DNA of 64,000 nucleotides, taken from UBA5072 sp963822145 (lineage in GTDB: Bacteria; Bacteroidota; Bacteroidia; Bacteroidales; UBA10428). The notes under the pieces were generated by a model that made no database searches, was not told the origin of the DNA, and saw only the letters and a list, made by a program, of their open reading frames with translations. The translations under genes and the position numbers were made by a program. Below, in pieces: positions 1 through 9,441 of the stretch (positions are counted from its first letter, which is position 1; each line of letters begins with the position of its first letter). The stretch lies in NCBI GenBank assembly GCA_963822145.1, contig CAWGGG010000004.1, positions 496,001 to 560,000 of the forward strand. Reading direction: 5' to 3'.

Positions 1-226
1 CACCTGAGTTCAAAAATACCCAATTATAATCTCCCGCGGTGTCATTATGAAAATGATCTCTTCAAAGATGTTACCCCCATAATTTTTAAGGCAACTTTTA
101 AAGCTTTGAACCTGAGTTTATGGGATGAAAAGGCACAGAGACTAACCACCTTTCGAAAGGTTGCCATGACGGTTTGACCATTGAATTACACTGACAAAAC
201 TCCATCGGATTGTTATAAGAAAGTAA
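1..226. other. Left-edge sequence with no convincing gene
   Basis: No reading frame here looks like a known protein, and the open frame on the minus strand that crosses into the first gene has no recognisable family. A stretch around 125-200 has weak tRNA-like features on the minus strand, but no acceptor stem can be paired, so no RNA gene is called. Confidence 0.4.
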
Positions 227-234
227 TACCTTTG
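227..234 (+). promoter_or_regulatory. Bacteroidota-type promoter -7 element (TACCTTTG)
   Basis: TACCTTTG matches the Bacteroidota -7 consensus TAnnTTTG exactly and lies 48 bases before the first gene of the four-gene operon at 283-7912. A clear -33 element at normal spacing is not visible. Inferred to drive the operon. Confidence 0.5.
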
Positions 235-282
235 TATTGGGTATAAAACTTGCGTTAAATACGCAATCAAATATGACAGTTC

Positions 283-1122
283 ATGAGTAAAATTCTTTCC
301 AAGGAGTACCTTTCCCCGAATGTAGTTCAGCTCGAGATAGACGCCCCGCTCATAGCACGCAAAAGAAAGGCCGGTCATTTTGTGATCATTAAAGTGGGGG
401 TGGAAGGGGAACGCATACCGCTTACCATTGCCAAGGCTGATCTGGAGAAAGGTTCCATCACCCTGATTGTCCAGACGGTTGGCGTCACCAGTCACAAAGT
501 GGCTGCCCTGGAGGTCGGGGATGAGGTCACCGATGTGGTTGGACCTTTAGGCAACCCTACGCATATTGAAAAAGTTGGCACAGTGCTCTGCGCCGGGGGA
601 GGTGTTGGCATCGCCCCGCTGCTTCCGATTGTTGAAGCCCTGCATAATGCAGGGAACAATGTTATTAGCCTGCTGGCCGCCAAAACCAAGGAATTGCTTA
701 TTCTCGAAAAAGAGATCCGGGACTATTCGGATGAGGTAATAATCATGACCGACGATGGCAGTTACGGAAATAAGGGGCTGATTACCCTGGGGATGGAAGA
801 AATCCTTAAAAAAAGAAAAATAGATCTCTGCGTTACCATCGGGCCGGCCATCATGATGAAATATACAACGCTGGTGGCACAGCGGTATGCAGTTCCCACC
901 ATGGCAAGTCTGAATGCCATCATGGTGGATGGAACGGGTATGTGCGGTGCATGCAGGGTGAGTGTCGCCGGAAAGATCAGATTTGTATGTGTGGAGGGAC
1001 CGGAATTCAATGGTTATGAGGTTGATTTTGATGAATTGCTGATGCGTCTCGGTGGTTATAAGGATGAAGAAGCAAGATGCTACAAATTGGAAATGGGGAA
1101 AATAGCGACCGGGATATCATGA
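283..1122 (+). CDS. NfnA/SudB-like FAD/NAD(P)- and [2Fe-2S]-binding reductase subunit
   Basis: Small subunit of an NfnAB-type NADH-dependent ferredoxin:NADP oxidoreductase, a cytoplasmic enzyme that transfers electrons between NADH, ferredoxin and NADPH. The 279 residues give the usual layout: an N-terminal FAD-binding barrel with RIPLTIA near residue 46, a nucleotide-binding part with GGGVGIAPLLP near residue 106, and a C-terminal [2Fe-2S] site with GTGMCGACR followed by a fourth Cys in RFVCVEGP. Related dihydroorotate dehydrogenase electron-transfer subunits (PyrK) share this fold. The next gene is the matching large subunit, which makes NfnA the better call. The stop overlaps the next start as ATGA, a sign of translational coupling. 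Confidence 0.9.
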   Translation: MSKILSKEYLSPNVVQLEIDAPLIARKRKAGHFVIIKVGVEGERIPLTIAKADLEKGSITLIVQTVGVTSHKVAALEVGDEVTDVVGPLGNPTHIEKVGTVLCAGGGVGIAPLLPIVEALHNAGNNVISLLAAKTKELLILEKEIRDYSDEVIIMTDDGSYGNKGLITLGMEEILKKRKIDLCVTIGPAIMMKYTTLVAQRYAVPTMASLNAIMVDGTGMCGACRVSVAGKIRFVCVEGPEFNGYEVDFDELLMRLGGYKDEEARCYKLEMGKIATGIS

Positions 1123-2654
1123 CAGCCGAAAATGATAATAGCAGCAGAGGATCACGCGACCAGGAATGGCGTAAGGAACTTAAGAAAAGAATTCCTGCGA
1201 AGGAACGTATTGAAATCGAAAGGATCAGGATGCCCGAAGTGGATCCAGCAGAACGGATAAAAAGTAATATCGAGGTAAACAGGGGAATTTCTTCCGAAAT
1301 GGCCATTCAGGAGGCGCAACGTTGCCTTGATTGCATTGATCCGCAATGCATCAACGGATGCCCGGTAAAAGTGGATATTCCTTCCTTCGTCAAGCATATT
1401 GAAACAGGCGAGTTTCTGGAAGCTGCTGCTTCCATTAAAAAGAACAATGTCTTTCCTTCGATCTGCGGTCGGGTATGTCCTCAGGAGATACAATGCGAAG
1501 CAAAATGCATCTATGTCACCAGACTCAAAAAAGAGGCTGTGGCCATTGGTTATCTGGAAAGGTTTGCAGCTGACTTTGAATCTCAGTCCGGTCACATCTT
1601 TACCCCCGAAATCCGGGATAGCAATCACATCAAGGTGGCTGTGATTGGTTCGGGACCGGCTGGACTGGCGGCGGCAGGCGACCTGGTAAAATTTGGATAC
1701 GAGGTTACCGTTTTCGAAGCCTTGCATGAATTCGGAGGTGTTCTGAAATACGGGATCCCCGAATTCAGGTTGCCCAATACGGTTATTGATCAGGAAATCG
1801 ATACCCTGAAAAAAATGGGTGTGACATTTATAAAAAACACCATTGCTGGAAAAACCATTACCCTGTCAGACCTTGAACAGGAAGGATATCGCGCGTTCTT
1901 TGTTGGCAGTGGGGCCGGACTTCCAAATTTCATGAATATACCTGGTGAAAACTATAACGGCATCATGTCGGCCAATGAATACCTGACCCGGGTAAATCTG
2001 ATGGGCGCGGCAAAACCTGAATTCGACACCCCCGTTTACTTTGGGAAAAAAGTTGCTGTCATCGGAGGAGGCAATACGGCCATGGATTCGGTGCGGACCG
2101 CAAAACGACTGGGTGCAGAAAGAGCCATGATCATCTACCGCAGGTCATTCAACGAAATGCCTGCCAGGATAGAAGAAATCCGGCATGCACAGGAAGAGGG
2201 AATCGAGTTTCTCAATCTTCATGCCCCCGTCGAATATTTTGCGGATAACAGCGGGCATGTAAACATGATCAGACTGCAAAAGATGGAACTTTCCGAGCCC
2301 GATGCTTCAGGCAGAAGGAAGCCTGTTCCCATTGAGGGCTCCGAATACATGATTGAGGCTGACCTCGTGATCGTGAGCGTCGGGGTTTCACCCAATCCGC
2401 TGATACCGCAAAGCCTGCCCGGATTGCATGTCAGCAAATGGGGCACCATTCAGGTGGATGAAGAAAGGATGCAGTCTAATATTACGGGTTTATTTGCCGG
2501 AGGCGATATCGTCAGGGGAGGAGCTACCGTAATCCTGGCTATGGGGGATGGCCGCAAGGCAGCCCTGGGGATACATAAGTACCTGATGAACGGAATGGAA
2601 GGTTTACCAAAAGAAATCCCTGAACAGGACCTGGAGGACCAGCCTGAAACATAG
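1119..2654 (+). CDS. NfnB/SudA-like glutamate synthase small-subunit-type oxidoreductase (large Nfn subunit)
   Basis: Large subunit of the Nfn-type transhydrogenase, 511 residues from the ATG at 1119. That start overlaps the previous stop by four bases; an earlier in-frame start at 1077 would add 14 residues inside the upstream gene and is less likely. The N-terminal part carries two [4Fe-4S] Cys clusters (CLDCIDPQCINGCP and CGRVCPQEIQCEAKC). It is followed by an FAD-binding Rossmann site (VIGSGPAGLAAAG), a second nucleotide site (VIGGGNTAMDS) and the C-terminal FAD motif FAGGDIVRGGATV. GltD of glutamate synthase has the same architecture, but no GltB large subunit is present in the window, which supports the Nfn role. 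Ten bases separate it from the next gene, so they are probably co-transcribed. Confidence 0.9.
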   Translation: MTAENDNSSRGSRDQEWRKELKKRIPAKERIEIERIRMPEVDPAERIKSNIEVNRGISSEMAIQEAQRCLDCIDPQCINGCPVKVDIPSFVKHIETGEFLEAAASIKKNNVFPSICGRVCPQEIQCEAKCIYVTRLKKEAVAIGYLERFAADFESQSGHIFTPEIRDSNHIKVAVIGSGPAGLAAAGDLVKFGYEVTVFEALHEFGGVLKYGIPEFRLPNTVIDQEIDTLKKMGVTFIKNTIAGKTITLSDLEQEGYRAFFVGSGAGLPNFMNIPGENYNGIMSANEYLTRVNLMGAAKPEFDTPVYFGKKVAVIGGGNTAMDSVRTAKRLGAERAMIIYRRSFNEMPARIEEIRHAQEEGIEFLNLHAPVEYFADNSGHVNMIRLQKMELSEPDASGRRKPVPIEGSEYMIEADLVIVSVGVSPNPLIPQSLPGLHVSKWGTIQVDEERMQSNITGLFAGGDIVRGGATVILAMGDGRKAALGIHKYLMNGMEGLPKEIPEQDLEDQPET

Positions 2655-2664
2655 CAACGCACCA

Positions 2665-5600
2665 ATGCAACCCATACTTCACAATACTGCCGGACTAAGA
2701 AAAGCAACAGCAATAAGCAGGATTGTAGAATTATTGCAGGAGCAGAAGCCTTTGGAAGAAAGGCTCAGGGAGGTTTGTACCTGTATCCCATATGGTTTTG
2801 ACCAGCCAGGAGAAGTATCCGCATGCATTGCCTATGACGGGCAGCAATATTTTAGCCCCAATTTTTCTGTATCGACCCGGCAGCTGCGTTATGATTTTGT
2901 TACCCCCGATACAGTCAGTGGTGCTATTGAGGTTCATTTCTCAGCAACTTTCGCGGAGCAGTCCCCTGGTGAATGTCAGCCCAACCAGGACAATTATATC
3001 AGGAACATTGCCAGTCTGCTGACAGGGGCCATCTCATCAGGTAAGCTGACCCGGTTGTTGTATGACAATACGGAACGACTCAAGGAATTAAAGAGCCTCA
3101 GGAGGACTACTGAGATTCTGAGCCGGGGTAATTCCATCAGCGAATCCTTGCAGGAAATCTGCTCGTTCCTGCCAGAAGCCTGGCAGTATCCGCAATCCTG
3201 TGCTGCCAGAATTCTATATGGCGACCAGGCATTCGTCAGCAAGTCATTCACTGAAACGCCCTGGATCCAAAAGCAAGTTTTTGAAACGCCGGATAACCAG
3301 AATGGTTGTATTGAGATCTACTACCTGCAGGAATTTCCTCAGGCATATGAGGGTCCGTTCCTGAAAGAGGAACGGGATCTCATCGACAACCTGGCAGCAC
3401 TGATCTCAGGTACTGTCTCACAGCAGGCACTCCGGGAACTGTTATCAGAAAATACCGAAAGGCTGAAGGAACTTCGCGGCATCAACCAGACTTCCCTGAT
3501 CCTGAAAGAGAGCCATTCCATCGGCGAGGCTTTACAGGTGATCTGTTCCATATTGCCCGATGCCTACCAGTATCCTCTGCAGGCAGTGGCGCGCATAAGT
3601 TACGAATCCAGGGTCTTTACCAGCAGGGACTTCGATGAAACACCATGGGTTCAACGCCAGGAATTCGATATTCCCAACGAGGCCAGGGGATTGATTGAGG
3701 TTTTCTACCTCAAGGAATTCCCGGAGGCTGACGAAGGTCCTTTTTTGAAGGAAGAAAGGAACCTGCTCATCAACCTGGCCAGTCTTATCGCGGGCTCAGC
3801 CAGCAAAGATATACTGAACAGACTGTTGTATGAGAACAGGGAACGCCTGAAAGAGCTGCATGTGATCAACCATACTTCCCATATTATTTCACAGGGTAGG
3901 CCTATTGATGAAACGCTGCAGAAAATATGCAGCATTATACCCCGTTCCTGGCAGTATCCGCGGTATACAGCAGTAAGGATCGCATTTGAGGGAAAGACCT
4001 GGGTGAGCCGTGATTTCAAAGATACCCCATGGATGATGCACGAAACATTCGTGACTTTTGACAATAAGCGTGGAACCCTTGATGTGTTCTACCTGAAAGA
4101 GTTTCCCAGGTCGTATGAAGGGCCTTTCCTTAAGGAGGAAAGACAGCTGATCATTAACCTGGCAAAGCTTATCAGCGGTTACCTGAACAGTCATAAAGGA
4201 AGGGAAATCTACAGCAAGACCAAATATGAAAAGCTTCAGCCTTTCAATGCAGGGGATTACCGGCAAATCCTGGTAAAAAACAAAAGACCGCTGCAACTCT
4301 TTTTCAATCAGCAGTCGCTTGACAAGTACATTTACCTGGACATGATGAAATACAAGGTAAAGGAGATCCTGTTTGTAGCCACGCTTTATGATGCTTTTAT
4401 CCTGGAGAATGAGGATAGTTTTTTTGAGAAGTTCATGGGGATCATTTATCAGTACAGCCTGTTTTCACTGCCCAGAATCACCGGTGTCACTTCACCGGAG
4501 GAGGCATTGGACCTGCTCGATACGGCGAATTTCGACATTGCCATTCTAATGGTGGGAATCGACAAGGAAACCCCCGTGATGCTAAGCGGACAGATCAAGG
4601 AAAAAAGACCCTCAATGCCGGTTTACCTGCTGCTGAATCAGAAAAGCAACATCAAATACTTTGAAGACCTTGTTCCAACACTCACTTCTGTCAATAAGCT
4701 TTTTGTATGGAGCAGCAATTCACAGATCTTTTTTGCCATTGTGAAATCCATTGAGGATGCGGCAAATGTGGAAAATGATACGCGGATCGGCCTGGTCAGA
4801 ATCATCCTGCTGGTTGAAGATTCAGCACTGTACTACTCCAAGTACCTGCAAATTTTATATTCTATTGTATTCGGACAAGTACAGCAGGTTTTGCCTGAGG
4901 TTGAAAAGAATGAGCTTGATAAGATCTGCAAGATGCGGTCAAGGCCCAAGATCCTGCACGCCCGTAATTATGAGGATGCCATGTTTATATTCAACAAGTA
5001 CAAGGATTTCATGTTATGCGTTATTTCCGACGTTGAATTTGAGCATGATGGCAGGATCGATAAGATTGCAGGGATCAAATTCATCAATTACATCAAATCC
5101 CATATATTAAACCTGCCGATAATCCTGCAATCATCTGAGAAATCCAATGAGCAGCTGGCCAGGAGCTTGAATGTCGGATTCATCAACAAGAATTCCGAAA
5201 CCCTGCTGAGTGATCTGAAGAATTTTCTCACCTATTATCTGGGCTTTGGGGATTTTGTGTTTCGGGACCGCGAGGGGAAGCCTATTGCTGTTGCCAAGTC
5301 TTTACGGGAATTTGAAGCATTGCTTTCGGTGATCCCTGATGAAACCTTTTACCTTCATGCCCTGGAAAACCAGTTTTCGCTCTGGCTCATGGCGCGGGGT
5401 GAAATTGAACTTGCCCGCACCCTGAATCCGATGAGAATCGGCGATTACAAGGATATAAAAGAATCCAGGCGGTTTTTTATCGAAACCTTTGTCCGGTACC
5501 GTGAGGAAAAGAAAAGAGGAAAGGTGCTGGGCTTTGATGAGACGGCCATCATGGATGAAAAGAACATTGTGGCCTTTGCCGGAGGGTCCTTTGGAGGCAA

Positions 5601-7251
5601 GGGCAGGGGCCTGGCCTTCATCAATACCCTGGTTTACAATATCGACTTTGGGGACATCAGCAGGGAAATCAATATCCGGACACCCATTACCGCCATTATA
5701 GGTACCGAGGAATTCGAATATTTCATCGAGATCAACAGTCTTTTCGATATCCTTATGAAACCGGGAATCAGTTATCGTGACATCAGGCAGGCCTTTGTCC
5801 GTTCAAAAATCTCCTCGGCACTTTTAAAAAAGCTGGAATTCTTTGTGGAACAAATTAACAAGCCGATTGCCGTTAGATCATCCAGTTTGTCTGAAGATTC
5901 TCTTACCCAACCTTTTGCCGGAGTTTTCGATACCTATATTATTCCCAATAATCCGGAAGATAAAAGGATAGTGCTGGAAAACCTCATCACGGCGGTTAAA
6001 CTGGTTTTTGCCTCTGTGTATTCCGACAATTCCAGAACATATTTCCAGGCCATTCATCATAAGGTGGAAGAGGAGAGGATGGCGGTAATCCTGCAGGAGC
6101 TTGTGGGCAATCAGTACGGGAATTATTATTACCCCCATATCAGCGGAACTGCCCAGTCTTATAATTATTACCCCGTTGCGCATATGAAACCTGAAGAAGG
6201 CTTTGCAGTGGCCGCATTAGGATTGGGTTCCTATGTGGTGGAAGGATGGAGATCCTTCAGGTTCTCACCCAGATATCCCAAGATTGAAATGTTCACGACA
6301 AAAGATTTATTAAGCAGTACCCAGATGAAGTTCTATGCCCTGAATACCATGAAGCACGATGTGGATTATATCACGGAGGGCGAACTGGCTTCACTGGAAC
6401 TGCTGGACATCAGTGAGGCTGAGAAGCACGGGACGCTGCAGCACTGTGCTTCAGTATATCTTGCTGACAATGACAGGATTGAGCCGGGACTTTCTGTTGC
6501 GGGACCCAGAGTCATTAATTTTGCCGATATTCTTAAGTTCCATCACATCCCGCTGGCATCGACCATTGACTTAATGCTGGGAACTATTGAGGATGCCCTC
6601 GGCTCTCCAGTAGAGATTGAATATGCGGTTGATCTGAATAAAACCCTGAATGGCCTGCCGTCATTTTACCTGCTCCAAATTAAACCCCTGGTTGGCAGTC
6701 AGCTTGGTTATACCATCGATTTCAGCAAGATTGACAAATCCAGTATTATCCTTTACTCCGAATCCAGCCTGGGAAATGGGGAGATCAGCCATTTGCGCGA
6801 CATTGTTTTTGTCGAAAATCAAAACTTTGATAAGCTGAAAACTTATGATATTGCCACAGAAATTGAACAGCTGAACAACCACATGATCCGGCAGGGGAAA
6901 GAATACATCCTGATCGGTCCGGGTCGCTGGGGAACGCGTGACCCGTTTTTGGGCATACCGGTGAACTGGTCGCAGATCTCCAATGCCAGGGTGATTGTGG
7001 AGGTAGGCCTGCCCAATTACCCGCTTGATGCCTCGCTCGGTTCACATTTTTTCCATAATGTCACTTCCATGAATATCGGATATTTTTCAGTCCTTGAATA
7101 CTCCAGAACCGATTATATTCGCTGGGATCTGCTTCATCAGAATGAAGTAATCTCGAACACCGGTTATTTGAAGCACGTTCGGTTCAAGAAACCGGTGCGC
7201 GTGCTGATGAATGGCAAGCAAAAAACAGCGGTTGTTCTTATTAACTCCTGA
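2665..7251 (+). CDS. GAF-like repeat / receiver-like / PEP-pyruvate-binding multidomain protein
   Basis: A 1528-residue, probably cytoplasmic signalling protein. Residues about 10-510 hold four GAF-like units; the last three start with LKEL at residues 139, 267 and 395, an exact 128-residue period, and each ends with EGPFLKEER. Residues about 540-690 look like a degenerate receiver. Residues about 711-870 form a fuller receiver with the acidic pair in LLVEDS, a candidate phosphoacceptor Asp in CVISDVE, a Ser in LQSSE and a Lys in INKNS. From about residue 960 comes a PPDK N-terminal-type PEP/pyruvate-binding region, with GGSFGGKGRG near 970 and AVRSSSLSED near 1069, and a conserved C-terminal GPGRWG near 1418. 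The phospho-histidine and catalytic domains of true PEP synthase or PPDK are not seen, so a sensory or regulatory role is inferred rather than PEP synthesis. It sits between nfnB and a LuxR-type regulator, with gaps of 10 and 4 bases. Confidence 0.8.
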   Translation: MQPILHNTAGLRKATAISRIVELLQEQKPLEERLREVCTCIPYGFDQPGEVSACIAYDGQQYFSPNFSVSTRQLRYDFVTPDTVSGAIEVHFSATFAEQSPGECQPNQDNYIRNIASLLTGAISSGKLTRLLYDNTERLKELKSLRRTTEILSRGNSISESLQEICSFLPEAWQYPQSCAARILYGDQAFVSKSFTETPWIQKQVFETPDNQNGCIEIYYLQEFPQAYEGPFLKEERDLIDNLAALISGTVSQQALRELLSENTERLKELRGINQTSLILKESHSIGEALQVICSILPDAYQYPLQAVARISYESRVFTSRDFDETPWVQRQEFDIPNEARGLIEVFYLKEFPEADEGPFLKEERNLLINLASLIAGSASKDILNRLLYENRERLKELHVINHTSHIISQGRPIDETLQKICSIIPRSWQYPRYTAVRIAFEGKTWVSRDFKDTPWMMHETFVTFDNKRGTLDVFYLKEFPRSYEGPFLKEERQLIINLAKLISGYLNSHKGREIYSKTKYEKLQPFNAGDYRQILVKNKRPLQLFFNQQSLDKYIYLDMMKYKVKEILFVATLYDAFILENEDSFFEKFMGIIYQYSLFSLPRITGVTSPEEALDLLDTANFDIAILMVGIDKETPVMLSGQIKEKRPSMPVYLLLNQKSNIKYFEDLVPTLTSVNKLFVWSSNSQIFFAIVKSIEDAANVENDTRIGLVRIILLVEDSALYYSKYLQILYSIVFGQVQQVLPEVEKNELDKICKMRSRPKILHARNYEDAMFIFNKYKDFMLCVISDVEFEHDGRIDKIAGIKFINYIKSHILNLPIILQSSEKSNEQLARSLNVGFINKNSETLLSDLKNFLTYYLGFGDFVFRDREGKPIAVAKSLREFEALLSVIPDETFYLHALENQFSLWLMARGEIELARTLNPMRIGDYKDIKESRRFFIETFVRYREEKKRGKVLGFDETAIMDEKNIVAFAGGSFGGKGRGLAFINTLVYNIDFGDISREINIRTPITAIIGTEEFEYFIEINSLFDILMKPGISYRDIRQAFVRSKISSALLKKLEFFVEQINKPIAVRSSSLSEDSLTQPFAGVFDTYIIPNNPEDKRIVLENLITAVKLVFASVYSDNSRTYFQAIHHKVEEERMAVILQELVGNQYGNYYYPHISGTAQSYNYYPVAHMKPEEGFAVAALGLGSYVVEGWRSFRFSPRYPKIEMFTTKDLLSSTQMKFYALNTMKHDVDYITEGELASLELLDISEAEKHGTLQHCASVYLADNDRIEPGLSVAGPRVINFADILKFHHIPLASTIDLMLGTIEDALGSPVEIEYAVDLNKTLNGLPSFYLLQIKPLVGSQLGYTIDFSKIDKSSIILYSESSLGNGEISHLRDIVFVENQNFDKLKTYDIATEIEQLNNHMIRQGKEYILIGPGRWGTRDPFLGIPVNWSQISNARVIVEVGLPNYPLDASLGSHFFHNVTSMNIGYFSVLEYSRTDYIRWDLLHQNEVISNTGYLKHVRFKKPVRVLMNGKQKTAVVLINS
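3079..4230 (+). repeat. Three in-gene 384-bp GAF-like tandem repeats
   Basis: Three consecutive units start at 3079, 3463 and 3847, each exactly 384 bases (128 codons) apart, within the GAF/PEP-binding protein. Shared landmarks are RLKEL, a TPW motif and EGPFLKEER. A fourth, more divergent copy precedes them (about 2692-3010). The exact period shows recent tandem duplication within the gene, or strong length constraint. Confidence 0.85.
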
Positions 7252-7255
7252 AAGA

Positions 7256-7912
7256 ATGGCTGAAATCCTATACCTGGGAATATTTGATGAACATAAAATC
7301 GTTCAGGAAGGTATCGGATCCCTGTTGCAGTCCGTTGAAGGTCTTCAGATCGTTCTTAAAGCTGATCAGCCCGATCTCCTGATGGAACGCATGAGAATCA
7401 CCCCGCTTCATGTCCTGATCATCAACATGCACACCTGCAGCGCCCAGGAAATTAACCGCATCACCCAGATCAGCTCAGCGTTTCCGAAAGTCGGGATCCT
7501 GGTTATTTCGGTGAATAATACTGAGGATTTTATCCTTAAAACCATCAAAGCCGGAGCCAAAGGCTTTCTGGCTAAGGACACCACCCGCTCGGACCTTGTG
7601 GAAGCCATTTTTACGTTGCGGAGCGGGCATGATTATTTTAGCCATACCATAACCCTGCTTCTCCTGAAAAAATACATCACCAGACTGAAGACCCCGGATG
7701 AACGGTCTGAAATCAGGAACCTGAGTCCCCGTGAGGTCGAGATCATGAAAATGTGGGGTAGCAGCTTCACCAACAAGGAGATCGCGGATAAATTGTTTTT
7801 AAGCGTACGTACTGTAGAAACCCATAAAAATCATATCATGCAGAAGCTCAACCTTAAGACTTCGGTGGATATGATAAAATTTGCCATCCGGAATAACATC
7901 ATTGAATTGTAA
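7256..7912 (+). CDS. LuxR/NarL-type response regulator with Asn at the phosphoacceptor position
   Basis: A 218-residue DNA-binding regulator: an N-terminal receiver-like domain (about 1-125) and a C-terminal LuxR helix-turn-helix (about 155-218, LSPREVEIM and SVRTVETHKNHI). The ATG at 7256 is preferred, as it lies four bases after the upstream stop; a start at 7211 would lie inside the upstream gene. Receiver hallmarks are the acidic pair D11/E12, S85 and K107. The residue where the phosphorylated Asp is expected is N57 (codon AAC, 7424-7426, in LIINMH). Normal aspartyl phosphorylation is therefore unlikely, and control may be by ligand or protein partner. It is the last gene of the nfn/PEP-sensor operon and its partner is presumably the preceding protein. 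No histidine kinase is encoded nearby. Confidence 0.88.
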   Translation: MAEILYLGIFDEHKIVQEGIGSLLQSVEGLQIVLKADQPDLLMERMRITPLHVLIINMHTCSAQEINRITQISSAFPKVGILVISVNNTEDFILKTIKAGAKGFLAKDTTRSDLVEAIFTLRSGHDYFSHTITLLLLKKYITRLKTPDERSEIRNLSPREVEIMKMWGSSFTNKEIADKLFLSVRTVETHKNHIMQKLNLKTSVDMIKFAIRNNIIEL

Positions 7913-8005
7913 TAAGGGAAACACGTAATTCCATACGTGCCTTACGGAATTCACAGTCCCTCTAACTGCGGATGGGTCAATTGTTTATATTTTTATACCG
8001 GCAAC

Positions 8006-8040
8006 ACAACCCACAACCCACAACCTTTAACCTATAACCT
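8006..8040 (+). repeat. Degenerate heptamer tandem repeat upstream of gdhA
   Basis: Five consecutive 7-base units: acaaccc, acaaccc, acaacct, ttaacct, ataacct. The array lies in the 176-base gap before the glutamate dehydrogenase gene. A second heptamer array follows that gene at 9441. Confidence 0.75.
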
Positions 8041-8088
8041 GCAGCATACATCCTTTAGAACATATTTAACACTTTAAAATCCAAATAC

Positions 8089-9441
8089 ATGACTGACCTA
8101 CTCAATGTAAAAGTAAATGATTTCATGGCAAAACTGATTGCCAGGAATCCTGGTGAAACTGAATTCCATCAGGCTGTTAAGGAGGTTGTGGAATCTCTCA
8201 TGCCCTTCATCGAGGAAAATCCCCGGTTCAAACATGGGAAAATTCTTGACCGGATAACCGAACCGGAGCGTGTGATCATGTTCAGGGTGCCCTGGCTCGA
8301 TGACAATGGGGAAATTCAGATCAACAAGGGGTACCGGATTGAGATGAACAGCGCCATTGGCCCTTACAAGGGAGGCATACGCTTTCACCCTACCGTGAAT
8401 CTGGGCATTTTGAAGTTTCTTGCTTTTGAGCAGGTTTTTAAAAACAGTCTGACCACCCTGCCGATGGGAGGCGGCAAGGGCGGATCCGATTTTGATCCGA
8501 AAGGAAAATCGGATAATGAAGTAATGCGATTCTGCCAGAGTTTCATGACCGAGTTGTACAGGCATATCGGGCAGGATACGGATGTCCCGGCCGGAGATAT
8601 TGGAGTTGGTGGTCGTGAAATTGGGTATATGTTTGGCCAGTACAAACGCATCCGAAACGAATTTACCGGAGTGCTTACCGGCAAGGGTATTGAGTGGGGT
8701 GGAAGCCTTATCCGGCCAGAAGCTACGGGCTATGGTGCAGTTTACTTTGCTGAAGAAATGCTGAAGACCAGGAATCAGAGTATTAAAGGTAAGACGGCTG
8801 TTGTTTCGGGTTCAGGGAATGTGGCCCAGTACACGGTGGAGAAATTACTTGCATTGGGCGCGCAGGTGCTGACCCTGTCGGATTCATCGGGCTATATTTA
8901 TGATCCCAATGGCATCGATGCCCATAAGTTGGCCTGGGTAATGGAATTGAAAAACATCCGCAGGGGAAGAATACAGGATTATGCGGATAAATTTGGTGCT
9001 AAATATTACGAAGGGAAGCGGCCCTGGGCAGTAAAATGTGATATGGCCTTTCCGAGTGCCACACAGAACGAGATCAATGCGGAGGATGCTGAACTCCTTT
9101 GCAAAACAGGATGTCTGGTGGTATCAGAAGGTGCAAACATGCCCTCCACTCCGGAGGCCGTGGAATTATTCCTGAAGGAAAGGATCCTCTATGGACCCGG
9201 AAAAGCTGCCAATGCAGGCGGTGTGGCAACATCAGGACTTGAAATGACGCAGAACTCCATGAGGCTTCCCTGGTCACGCGAGGAAGTGGATCAGCGGCTT
9301 CATCAGATCATGATCAACATCCATGCTACATGTGTGCAATATGGAAGAGAACCTGACGGCTATATCAATTACGTAAAAGGTGCCAATACCGGGGGATTCA
9401 TCAAGGTGGCCAATGCTATGCTGGCCCAGGGGTTAGTTTAG
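8089..9441 (+). CDS. gdhA: NADP-type glutamate dehydrogenase
   Basis: Converts 2-oxoglutarate and ammonia to glutamate with NAD(P)H in the cytoplasm. The 450 residues match the length of hexameric family I glutamate dehydrogenases. Visible motifs are the substrate-binding KGGIRFHP near residue 98, the catalytic-lysine segment PMGGGKGGSDFDP near 124, the Asp loop PAGDIGVGGREIGYM near 167 and the Rossmann site VSGSGNVAQYT near 238. The family is usually NADP-dependent when it carries this length and these motifs, but cofactor choice is inferred. It follows the Nfn operon, which also controls NADPH supply, so a metabolic link is possible. It appears to be transcribed separately, after a 176-base gap. 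Confidence 0.95.
   Translation: MTDLLNVKVNDFMAKLIARNPGETEFHQAVKEVVESLMPFIEENPRFKHGKILDRITEPERVIMFRVPWLDDNGEIQINKGYRIEMNSAIGPYKGGIRFHPTVNLGILKFLAFEQVFKNSLTTLPMGGGKGGSDFDPKGKSDNEVMRFCQSFMTELYRHIGQDTDVPAGDIGVGGREIGYMFGQYKRIRNEFTGVLTGKGIEWGGSLIRPEATGYGAVYFAEEMLKTRNQSIKGKTAVVSGSGNVAQYTVEKLLALGAQVLTLSDSSGYIYDPNGIDAHKLAWVMELKNIRRGRIQDYADKFGAKYYEGKRPWAVKCDMAFPSATQNEINAEDAELLCKTGCLVVSEGANMPSTPEAVELFLKERILYGPGKAANAGGVATSGLEMTQNSMRLPWSREEVDQRLHQIMINIHATCVQYGREPDGYINYVKGANTGGFIKVANAMLAQGLV

Noticed and set aside
125..215. Possible tRNA or tRNA-like gene on the minus strand
   Set aside because: A D-arm-like and T-arm-like phrase exist, but no acceptor stem or anticodon arm can be paired in the right positions.
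2665..7251. PEP synthase or pyruvate phosphate dikinase
   Set aside because: Only the N-terminal-type PEP/pyruvate-binding region is present; the phospho-His and C-terminal catalytic domains are missing.
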